The notes beneath the pieces were generated by a model. It was not told the DNA's origin. It searched no databases and saw only the letters and a program-made list of their open reading frames with translations. Both the position numbers and the translations under genes were made by a program. Shown piece after piece: positions 1 to 7,138 of a stretch of DNA of 38,114 nucleotides. The stretch is from Lachnospiraceae bacterium A2 (GTDB lineage Bacteria; Bacillota; Clostridia; Lachnospirales; Lachnospiraceae): NCBI GenBank assembly GCA_000403315.2, contig KE159642.1:17765-55878 (forward strand). The letters are read 5' to 3'. The first letter of the stretch is position 1. Each line of letters opens with the position of its first letter.

Positions 1-361
1 GGGAGACATTGGACGTTTTGACAACCCAAAGCAGTTACAGAAGCTGGCGGGATATGCGGTTGTGGCGAATGATTCCGGGAAGCATAACGGCGAAAGCCGG
101 ATCAGTTACAGGGGAAGGAAACGCCTGAGGTATGTGCTGTATGAAGCAGCGATATCCTTGATTGGGAAGAATGCGGAGTTCAGGGCAATACATGGGTATT
201 ACCGGACACGTAAAGAAAACCCATTAAAGAAGATGCAGTCTGTCGTAGCGGTAGCGTGTAAGGTCCTGAGGATATTCTACACGATACTGACAAAAGGTGT
301 AGACTATGATGCCGGAAAACTGATGGGCGACATCAGGAGGCCACAGATCCAGGCAGCGTAA
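1..361 (+). CDS. IS110-family transposase, C-terminal part (cut by window edge)
   Basis: The reading frame is open from base 2 to the TAA at 359-361 and encodes about 119 residues, all from the C-terminal Transposase_20 part of IS110-family recombinases. Recognisable stretches are GDIGRFDNPKQLQKLAGY, a K-N-G-SR-S-RG-KRLRY segment and a C-terminal YD-GK block. Family knowledge: IS110 enzymes pair an N-terminal RuvC-like DEDD domain with this C-terminal domain, whose serine acts in recombination. The serine here would be in the SGKHNG stretch (an inference). The N-terminal two thirds lie outside the window, so it is not known whether the gene is intact. It is probably an insertion upstream of, or within, the prophage early region. 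Confidence 0.9.
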   Translation, partial: GDIGRFDNPKQLQKLAGYAVVANDSGKHNGESRISYRGRKRLRYVLYEAAISLIGKNAEFRAIHGYYRTRKENPLKKMQSVVAVACKVLRIFYTILTKGVDYDAGKLMGDIRRPQIQAA

Positions 362-830
362 TAAACGGACATAAACCACAAGCAGGCAATGCCCTGTCAT
401 AGTTGGGTTGGACTTCCAAAAATTTTGATTGAGGGTTGAATCCAGCTGTGGCAGGAAAGCTGGAAAGTATGGGGAACGATCCGGGAAAACGTCCACCGAA
501 AGGTGCCGGTGAGGGAAGCATACGGGACAGGTCAGTAAGACTTATACAAAGAATGAGCCGGTAGCCGGCAGGAATATTTTCCATAGGGCATGACCCTGGT
601 TAGGAGCTGAGCTGGCACCCTGGTTATGGACAGGCGGGACGAAGGAAGTTAGGACCCCGGCAGAGATGCAGGGTGATCCTGGTAGACACGGGAGGTACGC
701 TGCCATAGAAGGATGGGTATACATAAGGCCATGTAGAGCGAAAACAAAGACGTTCTACTTCGTGTACCCTTCACCCTCTATTTTCGTACCAGATACAGAG
801 AAATGTCCATCTCCTTGGCTCATTCATCTG
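1..830 (+). mobile_element. IS110-type insertion sequence, 3' part with long non-coding tail
   Basis: This is the transposase end plus about 470 bp downstream with no convincing gene. The tail contains a 10-bp direct repeat ACCCTGGTTA (591-600 and 617-626) and a nested hairpin at about 715-770, in which GGGTA pairs with TACCC and GTAGA pairs with TCTAC. IS110 elements have little or no terminal inverted repeat, so the right boundary is not visible; 830 is only where phage-like sequence with a ribosome-binding site resumes. In the IS1111 subgroup the guide (bridge) RNA is encoded in the region 3' of the transposase, so this tail may hold it. Confidence 0.6.
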
Positions 831-903
831 AGATATGTAACTATAAATTCCTTGATTTTTTAAGGAAAATCACTTGACAATATAGGGAGGTTAGGAAAGA
901 AGA

Positions 904-1239
904 ATGTATGAAGAATTGAATGTTAAAATAGGGGATAAGGTTCTTTACAGACTCTGGAATTTTTCTGGAACTGTAGAACGGATTGAAACAGTTACGAGAG
1001 TTACTCCGACTGGTAGAATACGGATTGATAGTAGCGGTTCTCAATTTGACAAATACGGTCGTGAAATGGGTTGTGATTCGTGGAGAGGTGGAGCACGTTT
1101 ATCAATCCCGACAGAGGAAGATTATAAGCGCATAGAGGAAAATGCTGTTATTTCAAAGGCATTGTCACTTATGGAAAAACTCAACAAGAAAACATTGCCT
1201 TATGATAAGGCGGTAAAGATTGTCGAGATACTATCTTAG
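904..1239 (+). CDS. phage protein of unknown function (111 aa)
   Basis: It starts at ATG 904 after a GGGAGG-type ribosome-binding site at about 885. The N-terminus reads like a small beta-barrel (V-IGDKVLYRLWNFSGTVERIE), a pattern common in short phage proteins that bind nucleic acid or simply adopt an SH3-like fold. The C-terminal half, after about residue 70, is helical and charged. No catalytic motif is seen. It is the first phage gene after the IS element and is probably co-transcribed with the next gene. The function is not recognised. Confidence 0.75.
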   Translation: MYEELNVKIGDKVLYRLWNFSGTVERIETVTRVTPTGRIRIDSSGSQFDKYGREMGCDSWRGGARLSIPTEEDYKRIEENAVISKALSLMEKLNKKTLPYDKAVKIVEILS

Positions 1240-1272
1240 TTTGTTTGATAAGGAGTTAAGGAGGATAGGGAA

Positions 1273-1806
1273 ATGAAAGCGTCGGAAATAGAAGATTGTG
1301 AAAACTGCCCATTATTGGCAGAAGAAATTTGTCCTGGAGGTATGACATCTTCTCCGAATGGAACACCAATAGAGCCGCCCTGCTATAGTTTTGATGATGA
1401 TACAGACTTAGACCAATGGATAAGTGATTATTACGACAGCCAAAGACGGTATGAGGAATATCTTGACAGAAAGTGGAAAGAAGAGCAGGAGAAGAAACGG
1501 AAAGCGGAAAAAGCAAAGAAACGGCGGGATTATCTGAAATGGTATTGTTTTGATGAAAAGATGGAAGTTAAAAAAGCGAGGAAAAGGCTTGCCGCCCATC
1601 AAGCGGCGGTTCACTTTGCAGAATCTATGGCTTTTGCAATCAATACCACAAATGAAATGTTTCAGTATTCCGAAAGGGTGAGTGTCAATAAAAAAGTTGA
1701 TGACGAATTGGAAAGACTGCAAAATGCCCTTGCTGACGCTGAAATGAAACTGAAAGAAAAGCAAAAAGAGGGAAGAAAGACAGAACAGTATAAAAGTATT
1801 GTCTAA
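1273..1806 (+). CDS. phage protein with N-terminal Cys motif and long coiled coil (177 aa)
   Basis: Its ribosome-binding site, GGAGGATAGGGAA, is shared almost base for base with the small gene at 5118 and with thyX at 23238. Residues 1-40 carry several cysteines (CENCPLLAEEICPGG), suggesting a small metal-binding knuckle. Residues 50-85 and 145-170 are very rich in Lys and Glu and look like coiled coil. No enzymatic motif is visible. It is followed at once by a phage-type promoter, so it ends a transcription unit. The function is not recognised. Confidence 0.8.
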   Translation: MKASEIEDCENCPLLAEEICPGGMTSSPNGTPIEPPCYSFDDDTDLDQWISDYYDSQRRYEEYLDRKWKEEQEKKRKAEKAKKRRDYLKWYCFDEKMEVKKARKRLAAHQAAVHFAESMAFAINTTNEMFQYSERVSVNKKVDDELERLQNALADAEMKLKEKQKEGRKTEQYKSIV

Positions 1807-1817
1807 TCAATTTTAAC

Positions 1818-1851
1818 TTGGTACAACTCCCCCTAAAATCTCCTGTAGAAT
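1818..1851 (+). promoter_or_regulatory. phage-type promoter copy 1 (TTGGTACAAC / TAGAAT)
   Basis: TTGGTACAAC at 1818-1827 is followed, after exactly 18 bp counted from TACAAC, by TAGAAT at 1846-1851. Seven other sites in the window share this layout. The -35 region does not match the TTGACA consensus. Transcription would start near 1858, just before the structured leader at 1863-1987. Confidence 0.75.
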
Positions 1852-1862
1852 ATCATTAGGCA

Positions 1863-1987
1863 TAAAATTGGCAACCGTTAAGACCTTGGGCGGGAAATAG
1901 AGTGTGACCGATGGCAAAGAATAATAATGCCCTCATGCCCATCCGGTTGTAAAGGTGTCGGGGCAACGCCGCATGAAGCCAATTTTA
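1863..1987 (+). ncRNA. structured 5' leader RNA after promoter copy 1
   Basis: TAAAATTGGC (1863-1872) and GCCAATTTTA (1978-1987) form a perfect 10-bp closing helix around about 105 nt. Inside, CAACCG (from 1872) can pair with CGGTTG near 1944, GGTGT can pair with ACGCC around a 7-nt loop near 1955-1971, and GGCA can pair with TGCC near 1912-1932. This lies between a phage promoter and the start of the gene at 2032. It matches no riboswitch class I recognise. It could be a regulatory leader or a stable RNA. Confidence 0.5.
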
Positions 1988-2031
1988 AAGTCATCAGGGG
2001 ATTTAGAGGGATTGTGGAGGGAAAGGGAAAT

Positions 2032-2385
2032 ATGGAGAGATTGACACGAAGGGATAAAGTAGATGGAAATGAATTTGTTAGGATAAACAAAGGTGCGCCT
2101 GATTTTGTTGTTTATGAAAAACTGGCAGACTATGAGGACTTAGAGGAACAAAACAGACTATTAAAACTGCCTTGTGCGGTGGGGGATACGGCTTGGATTG
2201 TTTTTAAGGGAGAAATTTTTAAATGTATGGTATCAAAATTTGATATTGTGAGAAATGGTATTTTCCCAATGTTGCGTATAAATGAAACATTGGAAACAAT
2301 AAGCGTTTCGATGAAAACATTAGAAAAGACTTGGTTTCTCACAAAAGAAGCAGCCGAAGCCGCATTGGAAGAAATGAGCGAATGA
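2032..2385 (+). CDS. conserved phage hypothetical protein (117 aa)
   Basis: The start is placed at ATG 2032 because GGAGG lies about 12 bases upstream. An upstream in-frame ATG at 1927 lies inside the structured leader and has no ribosome-binding site. The N-terminus (MERLTRRD-VDGNEFVRIN, then YEKLADYEDLEEQNRLLKLPCAVGD) belongs to a family very common in Lachnospiraceae prophages with no known function. The middle resembles a small beta domain and the C-terminus is helical (TKEAAEAALEEM). It lies just upstream of the terminase genes. Confidence 0.85.
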   Translation: MERLTRRDKVDGNEFVRINKGAPDFVVYEKLADYEDLEEQNRLLKLPCAVGDTAWIVFKGEIFKCMVSKFDIVRNGIFPMLRINETLETISVSMKTLEKTWFLTKEAAEAALEEMSE

Positions 2386-2421
2386 CGGGCTGGAAGTATT
2401 TGCAGATTGAGGTGAGAGAAA

Positions 2422-2961
2422 GTGGCTAACGTTGGCAGACCTCCAAAGTACAAGAGTGTGGAGGAAATAGAAGATAAAATTGAACAGTACTTTGCAATCT
2501 GCGAGGGTGAGCCGCTTCTTGATGATGAAGGAAAGCAGGTAATCAATAAATATGGCTATCCTTGCTGGATAAAAGCACCGAAACCGCCGACTGTGACGGG
2601 ATTGGCGTTGGCATTGGGATTTACGACAAGACTTTCCTTGTTGAATTATCAAGGAAAGAAAGAGTTTATGAACACGATTACACGCGCGAAGACCAGAATC
2701 GAGGAATACGCCGAGAGCCGCCTATTTGACCGGGACGGCTCCAACGGCGCACAGTTCAGCCTTCGGAACAATTTTAAGGGGTGGAACATAGACAATGAGC
2801 AGAAGCTTGAAATCGAACTCCTGAAGCTGGAAAGCCAGGTCAAGGACAGCCAGCCGGAGGAAGAAGCAGAGGATAACTTCATGGACGCGCTGAACGGAAC
2901 GGCAGCGGAAGTGTGGGAGGAAAGCGAGGTAGAGGAAGATGGAGATTATGGAAGCGATTGA
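2422..2961 (+). CDS. terS: terminase small subunit
   Basis: The protein has 179 aa and a GTG start preceded by GAGGTGA. It starts GRPPKYKSVEEIEDKIEQYF and continues with a helix-turn-helix-like segment, PPTVTGLALALGFTTR, at residues 53-68. Both are typical of small terminase subunits that recognise the packaging site. The C-terminal 50 residues are strongly acidic (EEEAEDNF, EVEEDGDYGSD), which in this family helps oligomerise or contact the large subunit. It lies directly upstream of the large subunit, separated only by a small gene that overlaps both. Role: recognising and loading concatemeric DNA for packaging. Confidence 0.9.
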   Translation: MANVGRPPKYKSVEEIEDKIEQYFAICEGEPLLDDEGKQVINKYGYPCWIKAPKPPTVTGLALALGFTTRLSLLNYQGKKEFMNTITRAKTRIEEYAESRLFDRDGSNGAQFSLRNNFKGWNIDNEQKLEIELLKLESQVKDSQPEEEAEDNFMDALNGTAAEVWEESEVEEDGDYGSD

Positions 2962-3301
2962 ATCATTAAAAAATAATAACGAATTATGCCTTGATAACTG
3001 TGAGGGCGAATGCGGAAGTTACAAAGATGGAAAATGCTATTGCGCAGATGCATTAGTGGTATCTGCATTAGAGGAATATATTGCAATCGGCACAGTCGAG
3101 GAATGCCGGGAGGCAAGGGAAAGGCAGAGGGGGAAGAAGCCGGAGTTTGAATTAAATCTTAGTGACTACACGAGTAGATTTGTTTGTGAGTGCGGAAAAA
3201 GGGTTATTGTTAAGCATGATTCGGGTGTTATGGATAATCATTATGCACCAAATTATTGTAGTAATTGTGGACAAAGATTTGATTGGAGTGACACTGATTG
3301 A
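2939..3301 (+). CDS. small zinc-ribbon protein inserted between terminase subunits (120 aa)
   Basis: Two cysteine clusters are visible: CDNCEGECGSYKDGKCYC (residues 18-35) and a C-terminal zinc ribbon with CECGKRV and YCSNCGQRFDW. The start at 2939 or 2948 overlaps the end of the small terminase gene. The stop TGA at 3299-3301 overlaps the TTG start of the large terminase. Both overlaps imply translational coupling. Its position inside the packaging pair suggests a later insertion that kept the original overlap. The function is unknown; nucleic-acid or protein binding through zinc is plausible. Confidence 0.8.
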   Translation: MEIMEAIESLKNNNELCLDNCEGECGSYKDGKCYCADALVVSALEEYIAIGTVEECREARERQRGKKPEFELNLSDYTSRFVCECGKRVIVKHDSGVMDNHYAPNYCSNCGQRFDWSDTD

Positions 3302-4620
3302 GCGACATCAACACCCGAATAGAAAATATCCGCAAAGGCATAGCAAAACGAGCCGCCGCCATGAAAGCAAAGGTCAAGAAGCAAGGCTTCCAGTTCAAGC
3401 CGTTCTCCACCAAGCAGAAGAAAGTCCTGACCTGGTGGTGTCCTGCAAGTCCAGTCAAAGATATGGACGGAATCATAGCAGATGGGGCAATCAGAAGCGG
3501 AAAAACGCTGTCCATGTCCCTGTCATATGTGCTGTGGGCTATGAACAGCTTTAATCAGCAGAATTTTGGTATGGCAGGGAAGACAATCGGCTCCTTCCGG
3601 CGAAACGTTTTGTTTTGGCTGAAACTGATGCTTGCGAGCAGAAAGTATACCGTGATAGACAAGAGAAGCGACAATCTGCTGATTGTAAGCAAGGGGAACA
3701 CGGTCAACTACTTTTACATATTCGGCGGAAAAGATGAGCGGTCACAGGACTTGATTCAGGGTATCACACTAGCCGGAATGTTCTTTGATGAAGTAGCCCT
3801 AATGCCGGAATCATTCGTCAATCAGGCAACCGGGCGGTGTTCGGTGGACGGTTCCAAGTATTGGTTCAACTGCAACCCGGACAGCCCCCGGCACTGGTTC
3901 AAGGTAAATTGGATTGATAAGGCAGAGGAAAAGCGGCTTGTATATCTGCATTTCACCATGGACGATAATCTTTCCCTGTCAGAGCGCATAAAAGCACGAT
4001 ACTGGGGAATGTATGTGGGGGTATTCTTCAAGCGGTATATAGAGGGTATCTGGTGCGTGGCAGAGGGGCTTGTCTATTCCATGTTTGACGAGGACAAGCA
4101 CGTCAAAGACAAGCACATGACTGGGGAAAAAGAATGGGTTGTGTCTGTGGACTATGGAACAGTCAACCCGTTTGCGGCCGGACTGTGGGCGTTTGATGGA
4201 AAACGGGCGCAAAAGGAATCTGAATACTACTATGACAGCAAAGAAACTGGAATCCGGCGTGATGATGAAACACACTATCAGGAGATATGCAAGCTGATAG
4301 GGGATAGGAAATTGACCTTTATCATCGTTGACCCGTCCGCAGCTTCGTTTATTGAAACAATCAAGAAGCATAGTAAGTACATTGCCAAGGGTGCAGAAAA
4401 TGACGTATTGGACGGAATACGGGTGCAGACCACATTCCTAAACAGAGGGATAATCAGCTATCATGAGGATTGCGAAGCGACCATAAATGAGTACGGGCTA
4501 TATTCTTGGGATATGGAAAGCCCGGAGGACGCTGTTATAAAGGAGTTCGACCACTGCATGGATAGCGACAGATATTATTGCTATACATTCCTGCGGCGGC
4601 GGTTGAGGTGGAAGTATTAG
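3298..4620 (+). CDS. terL: terminase large subunit (ATPase-nuclease)
   Basis: This is a 440-aa PBSX-type large terminase. The start is TTG 3298, overlapping the previous stop, with GGAGTG as ribosome-binding site. The Walker A-like motif is GAIRSGKT (about residues 62-69) and the Walker B motif is MFFDE (about 161-165). The coupling/substrate region contains NPDSPRHWFK. The C-terminal RNase H-like nuclease shows VDYGTVNPFAAGLW (about 282) and IIVDPSAASF (about 342). The enzyme drives DNA into the prohead and makes the cuts. Length and motif spacing are normal for the family. Confidence 0.97.
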   Translation: MSDINTRIENIRKGIAKRAAAMKAKVKKQGFQFKPFSTKQKKVLTWWCPASPVKDMDGIIADGAIRSGKTLSMSLSYVLWAMNSFNQQNFGMAGKTIGSFRRNVLFWLKLMLASRKYTVIDKRSDNLLIVSKGNTVNYFYIFGGKDERSQDLIQGITLAGMFFDEVALMPESFVNQATGRCSVDGSKYWFNCNPDSPRHWFKVNWIDKAEEKRLVYLHFTMDDNLSLSERIKARYWGMYVGVFFKRYIEGIWCVAEGLVYSMFDEDKHVKDKHMTGEKEWVVSVDYGTVNPFAAGLWAFDGKRAQKESEYYYDSKETGIRRDDETHYQEICKLIGDRKLTFIIVDPSAASFIETIKKHSKYIAKGAENDVLDGIRVQTTFLNRGIISYHEDCEATINEYGLYSWDMESPEDAVIKEFDHCMDSDRYYCYTFLRRRLRWKY

Positions 4621-4643
4621 ACTGTGACAGAAAGGATTATGTA

Positions 4644-4856
4644 ATGGGAAAAGTGCTTATACATAAATGCAAATTATACGCCGGCACTCCTTATATTGCA
4701 GAGCATGAGGGGAAATATCATGTCATGCAGGGAAATATGAAAAAAACTGATGTACAAGTATGGCATGACACAGCAGAGGAAGCTGTTGAGAGGTGGAATC
4801 ATAGGCTTGCGAATTGCCGGTTAAAGGGCGAAACTGTGAGTGTGGAAATTTTGTAA
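4644..4856 (+). CDS. small Lar-like protein (70 aa)
   Basis: The start is placed at ATG 4644 with AAAGGA upstream; upstream in-frame codons lie inside the terminase gene. The C-terminal half (VWHDTAEEAVERWNHR) matches the end of restriction-alleviation (Lar)-like proteins. The N-terminus keeps only one cysteine of the usual Cys-x2-Cys pair, so it may be a degenerate relative of its neighbour at 4885. The function is uncertain. Confidence 0.7.
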   Translation: MGKVLIHKCKLYAGTPYIAEHEGKYHVMQGNMKKTDVQVWHDTAEEAVERWNHRLANCRLKGETVSVEIL

Positions 4857-4884
4857 TTTGGCTATGTGGTAGAAAGGGAAAGAT

Positions 4885-5082
4885 ATGAAAGAATTAAAAT
4901 GCCCGTTTTGTGGAGGGAAAATACATATCATCAAAAAAGAGTGCTTGTCAAATGGGTTTGTAAGCTATGGATTACATCACGATATGTTTGACCATGCAAG
5001 GTGTGTACTGGCTGGATTTACAACCCAAAACGCATATGAAACGTTAGAACAAGCTATTGATGAATGGAATCAAAGAGCATAA
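4885..5082 (+). CDS. Lar family restriction-alleviation-like zinc protein (65 aa)
   Basis: It opens LKCPFCGGKIHI and ends with A-ETLEQAIDEWNQRA, the pattern of Lar-like phage proteins. These have an N-terminal CPFCGG zinc knuckle, further His/Cys residues in the middle (HHDMFDHARC) and a terminal A-x-W-N-x-R. Lar of the Rac prophage modulates type I restriction of incoming DNA. Whether this small relative does so is not known. It has a GGGAAAG ribosome-binding site and is one of a series of closely packed small genes. Confidence 0.8.
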   Translation: MKELKCPFCGGKIHIIKKECLSNGFVSYGLHHDMFDHARCVLAGFTTQNAYETLEQAIDEWNQRA

Positions 5083-5117
5083 AGCATCTGCCAATGTGGT
5101 AAGGAGAGGATAGGGAA

Positions 5118-5297
5118 ATGATTGGAATAAAAGATATGTTTATGCCAGAAAATTGCGTTGATTGTCCATTTTATTCTGGCACAGCAAATGGAACGTGTTT
5201 AGTTGCAGCAGACAGATATGACAATCCAACAATGTGCAATAAAGAATTTGAACGGCAGGATTGGTGTCCATTAGTAGAAATCGAAAGCGAGGATTGA
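5118..5297 (+). CDS. small Cys-rich protein (59 aa)
   Basis: It starts at ATG 5118 after GGAGAGGATAGGGAA, the same ribosome-binding cassette as at 1273 and 23238. Six cysteines occur, as CVDCPFYS, GTCLVAA, TMC and DWC, suggesting a metal-binding fold like the Cys-rich start of the protein at 1273. The stop at 5295 lies 4 bases before the next ATG, so it is translated in series. The function is unknown. Confidence 0.7.
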   Translation: MIGIKDMFMPENCVDCPFYSGTANGTCLVAADRYDNPTMCNKEFERQDWCPLVEIESED

Positions 5298-5301
5298 CAG
5301 A

Positions 5302-5694
5302 ATGAGCATTAGCGAACAGGTAAAGGAATTGAGAACAATAGAAAACAATTTGTCTATTGGACATAATATGCCTATTTCTTTGGCAGTAGAGTGTTTTAGG
5401 GAAGCTGCCGACACCATAGAAGCCTTATCCGCAAAGCTGGCAGATATGGAGCGGTCAGCGGAGGATTGCGGCGGGTGGATTCCGTGTAAGGAGAGATTGC
5501 CAGAGGACGGCGTTGATGTGCTTGTATGGTTTGAATATTTCAGGTATGGAGAATATGACAGACTATTTCAAACAAAAGGTATTTCTTATACATTTAATGG
5601 AGAATGGTCTGGATTTGTTAATGGAAGTAGCGGTTGGAATCAATTAAGGATTATCGCTTGGCAACCATTGCCGGAGGATTACCATGAGCCTTAA
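5302..5694 (+). CDS. DUF551-type phage protein (130 aa)
   Basis: The second half contains GGWIPCKERLPEDGVDVLVWFE and ends with IIAWQPLPEDY, the signature of the DUF551 domain found in many phage and prophage proteins. The first 55 residues form a helical leader (VKELRTIENNL, EALSAKLADMER) that often precedes this domain. No enzymatic function is established. It overlaps the broken gene that starts at 5684. Confidence 0.88.
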   Translation: MSISEQVKELRTIENNLSIGHNMPISLAVECFREAADTIEALSAKLADMERSAEDCGGWIPCKERLPEDGVDVLVWFEYFRYGEYDRLFQTKGISYTFNGEWSGFVNGSSGWNQLRIIAWQPLPEDYHEP

Positions 5695-5734
5695 CCAATC
5701 CATCACCCACGGCAAAGAACACCGCAAGCCATAG
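5684..5734 (+). pseudogene. N-terminal fragment of a broken small phage gene
   Basis: ATG 5684 has a GGAGG site just before it, inside the end of the DUF551 gene, and encodes only MSLNQSITHGKEHRKP before TAG. This is how a common small Cys-rich phage protein of 60-70 residues begins (recalled from similar prophages). The matching C-terminal half lies at 6177-6263, so a gene carrying a membrane protein now separates the two halves. Confidence 0.6.
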
Positions 5735-5770
5735 ATCGAAAATGTGTTGAAAGAATAGGAGAGATTGAAG

Positions 5771-6154
5771 ATGGGAAAATTATCAAAAATAAATTTTGTT
5801 GTAGTTGTAATAGTTGTTTTGTTGATAGCTGTATTGAGCGAGGTAATATTTTCTTTCAACGATACGGAATATACCGTAACAATCACAGGAAAAGACAGGA
5901 TAACGGAAAGTTCAAAGGACAGTGACGGAAACAGTCATACATCATCAAAATACATTGTGTTTGCTGATGATGAAAACGGAAATTCTCTTGTATTTGAGAA
6001 TACAGACTGTTTTATCCGTTTGAAGTTCAACAGTTCCAATGTGCAAGGGCAGTTGAAAGAGGGAAATACATATAAAATTACTGTTGTCGGATACAGAGTT
6101 CCGTTTTTTAGTTGGTATCAAAACATTATCAAAGTTGATGAAGTAAAACAATAA
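5771..6154 (+). CDS. membrane-anchored extracytoplasmic protein (127 aa)
   Basis: The start is placed at ATG 5771, with GGAG about 9 bases upstream. Residues 8-27 (INFVVVVIVVLLIAVLSEVI) form one hydrophobic N-terminal anchor. The rest is beta-rich: YTVTITGKDRI, a Ser/Asp-rich linker, KYIVFADD, and a C-terminal block of the form K-NSS-V-GQLKEG-TYKITV-GYR-PF-SWY-NII. That block occurs in a widespread family of single-span bacterial and phage proteins of unknown function. The gene lies between the two halves of a broken gene, so it looks like an inserted accessory gene that may act at the cell surface of the lysogen. Confidence 0.8.
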   Translation: MGKLSKINFVVVVIVVLLIAVLSEVIFSFNDTEYTVTITGKDRITESSKDSDGNSHTSSKYIVFADDENGNSLVFENTDCFIRLKFNSSNVQGQLKEGNTYKITVVGYRVPFFSWYQNIIKVDEVKQ

Positions 6155-6176
6155 TTTTTATAATTACCATGAGTGA

Positions 6177-6263
6177 TGCAAGGGGAATCGAACACACAAG
6201 AACAATAAAAGGGAACTGCGGCAGGTGCAGGAGTTGGAAGAATATTGGAAGGACGTGAAATGA
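6177..6263 (+). pseudogene. C-terminal fragment of the broken small phage gene
   Basis: An open frame without a start encodes CKGNRTHKNNKRELRQVQ followed by ELEEYWKDVK and TGA at 6261-6263. Together with the 16-residue start at 5684-5734 it resembles one small Cys/Lys-rich phage protein missing about 15 central residues. The sequence ATTACCATGAG occurs just before both fragments (5677 and 6163 regions), as expected from an insertion or rearrangement through a short repeat. The TGA still overlaps the next ATG at 6260. Confidence 0.6.
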
Positions 6264-6445
6264 TGGGAATGTATCATAAAAATAGATTAGTTGACCCTAA
6301 GTATAAAAGATACATAAAAAAACAGACTTCCAAGGGTATGCGAAGGGCGGCTAAGAAAAGCTGCAAAGAAGAATTTGAGGAAAAAATAACTTTAACCTCA
6401 AAAAGCAAAAATTATTATGGGTTTGATGATTGGCTATTTAGCTGA
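6260..6445 (+). CDS. small basic protein (61 aa)
   Basis: ATG 6260 overlaps the stop of the preceding gene remnant (ATGA) and is preceded by GGAAGGA, 7 bases upstream. The sequence is Lys/Arg-rich (KYKRYIKKQTSKGMRRAAKKSCKEEFEEK) and ends YYGFDDWLFS. No domain is recognised. The overlap suggests it was once coupled to the broken gene. Confidence 0.65.
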   Translation: MMGMYHKNRLVDPKYKRYIKKQTSKGMRRAAKKSCKEEFEEKITLTSKSKNYYGFDDWLFS

Positions 6446-6475
6446 TTGAAAGAATATGAGAGGGGCGGTGATTGA

Positions 6476-6682
6476 ATGAATGAAGCAATATACAGAGATG
6501 ACCATGGAGAATTACTCACCTATGAGCAGACAGCGAAAAGGAGCAATCTTGGAATTAATACAGTTATGGAGATTGCAAAGGAATCTGGTATTATGGTGAA
6601 AATCGGAAAAGCATCAAGAGTTATTTACAGTGAGTTTCTTGATTATATTATCAAAAAGTATCGTATCAAAAAAGACGAATAA
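6476..6682 (+). CDS. excisionase-like helix-turn-helix protein (68 aa)
   Basis: LLTYEQTAKRSNLGINTVMEIAKESGIMVKIGKASRVIYSEFLDYI is a MerR/excisionase-type (HTH_17-like) winged-helix module. Its first helix pair starts after TYEQTA, the recognition helix is NTVMEIAKES, and the wing contains the I-x-IGKASRV strand. Such proteins act as excisionases or small regulators. Here, among accessory genes rather than beside an integrase, a regulatory role is more likely. The ribosome-binding site is GAGGGGCGG. Confidence 0.8.
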   Translation: MNEAIYRDDHGELLTYEQTAKRSNLGINTVMEIAKESGIMVKIGKASRVIYSEFLDYIIKKYRIKKDE

Positions 6683-6693
6683 CAGGTGATTGA

Positions 6694-6858
6694 ATGAGGG
6701 CGCAAAAATGTGAAATATGTGGAAATAACACAATGATATTTATAATTGTTCCCAAACGCATAATTGGAGATACAAGCAATTTAAACCAAATCAGGGGAAT
6801 TGACGAAATTCCAATGTGCGAAAGCTGTATTGAAAAAAATAAAAAAGGGATTAATTAA
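6694..6858 (+). CDS. small double-CxxC zinc protein (54 aa)
   Basis: ATG 6694 encodes MRAQKCEICGNN followed by a hydrophobic beta segment (TMIFIIVPKRIIGD) and a second pair MCESCIEKNKKG. The CxxC-x32-CxxC spacing fits a zinc ribbon. The TAA at 6856-6858 abuts the ATG of the portal-like repeat. The ribosome-binding site is weak (CAGGTGATT). Confidence 0.6.
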   Translation: MRAQKCEICGNNTMIFIIVPKRIIGDTSNLNQIRGIDEIPMCESCIEKNKKGIN

Positions 6859-6891
6859 ATGGGACTGATAACATGGATAAAGGAGAATAGA
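6859..6891 (+). repeat. partial copy of the portal gene start
   Basis: These bases translate as MGLITWIKENR, almost the same as the real portal N-terminus MGLISWIKEKF at 7139. The last part, GATAAAGGAGAATAG, now supplies the AAGGAG ribosome-binding site for the next gene (ATG 6893). The frame of the copy runs on for 27 codons only and is not a functional portal. Confidence 0.75.
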
Positions 6892-6892
6892 T

Positions 6893-7126
6893 ATGATTTC
6901 AGCAACAGAAGCAAGAGGAAAGACAGAAGCAGTAAAGAATAATGGTGTTGAGTGTGAGCTTAAAAGAATCGAACATGAGATTGAGAAAGCTATAAGTAAA
7001 GGCGACAACAATATTGCCTTAGACGGCACAATAAGCCACCCAACAGCTAACTATATGCGGCAACTGGGATATGAGGTACACACTGGCAGTCAGTACAACG
7101 AATCGTATTTTACAATCAAGTGGTAA
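6893..7126 (+). CDS. small inserted protein, N-terminal coiled coil (77 aa)
   Basis: Its ribosome-binding site (AAGGAG at 6880-6885) lies within a partial copy of the portal start. Residues 1-40 are helical (SATEARGKTEAVKNNGVECELKRIEHEIEKAISKG). The rest resembles a small alpha/beta domain (IALDGTISHPTANYMRQLGYEVHTG). Small phage proteins of this type are of unknown function. The flanking duplication marks it as a recent insertion in front of the portal gene. Confidence 0.75.
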   Translation: MISATEARGKTEAVKNNGVECELKRIEHEIEKAISKGDNNIALDGTISHPTANYMRQLGYEVHTGSQYNESYFTIKW

Positions 7127-7138
7127 GGTGAGTATAAC

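Noticed and set aside
1927..2031. Longer protein starting at ATG 1927
   Set aside because: The added codons lie in the structured leader and have no ribosome-binding site; ATG 2032 has GGAGG.
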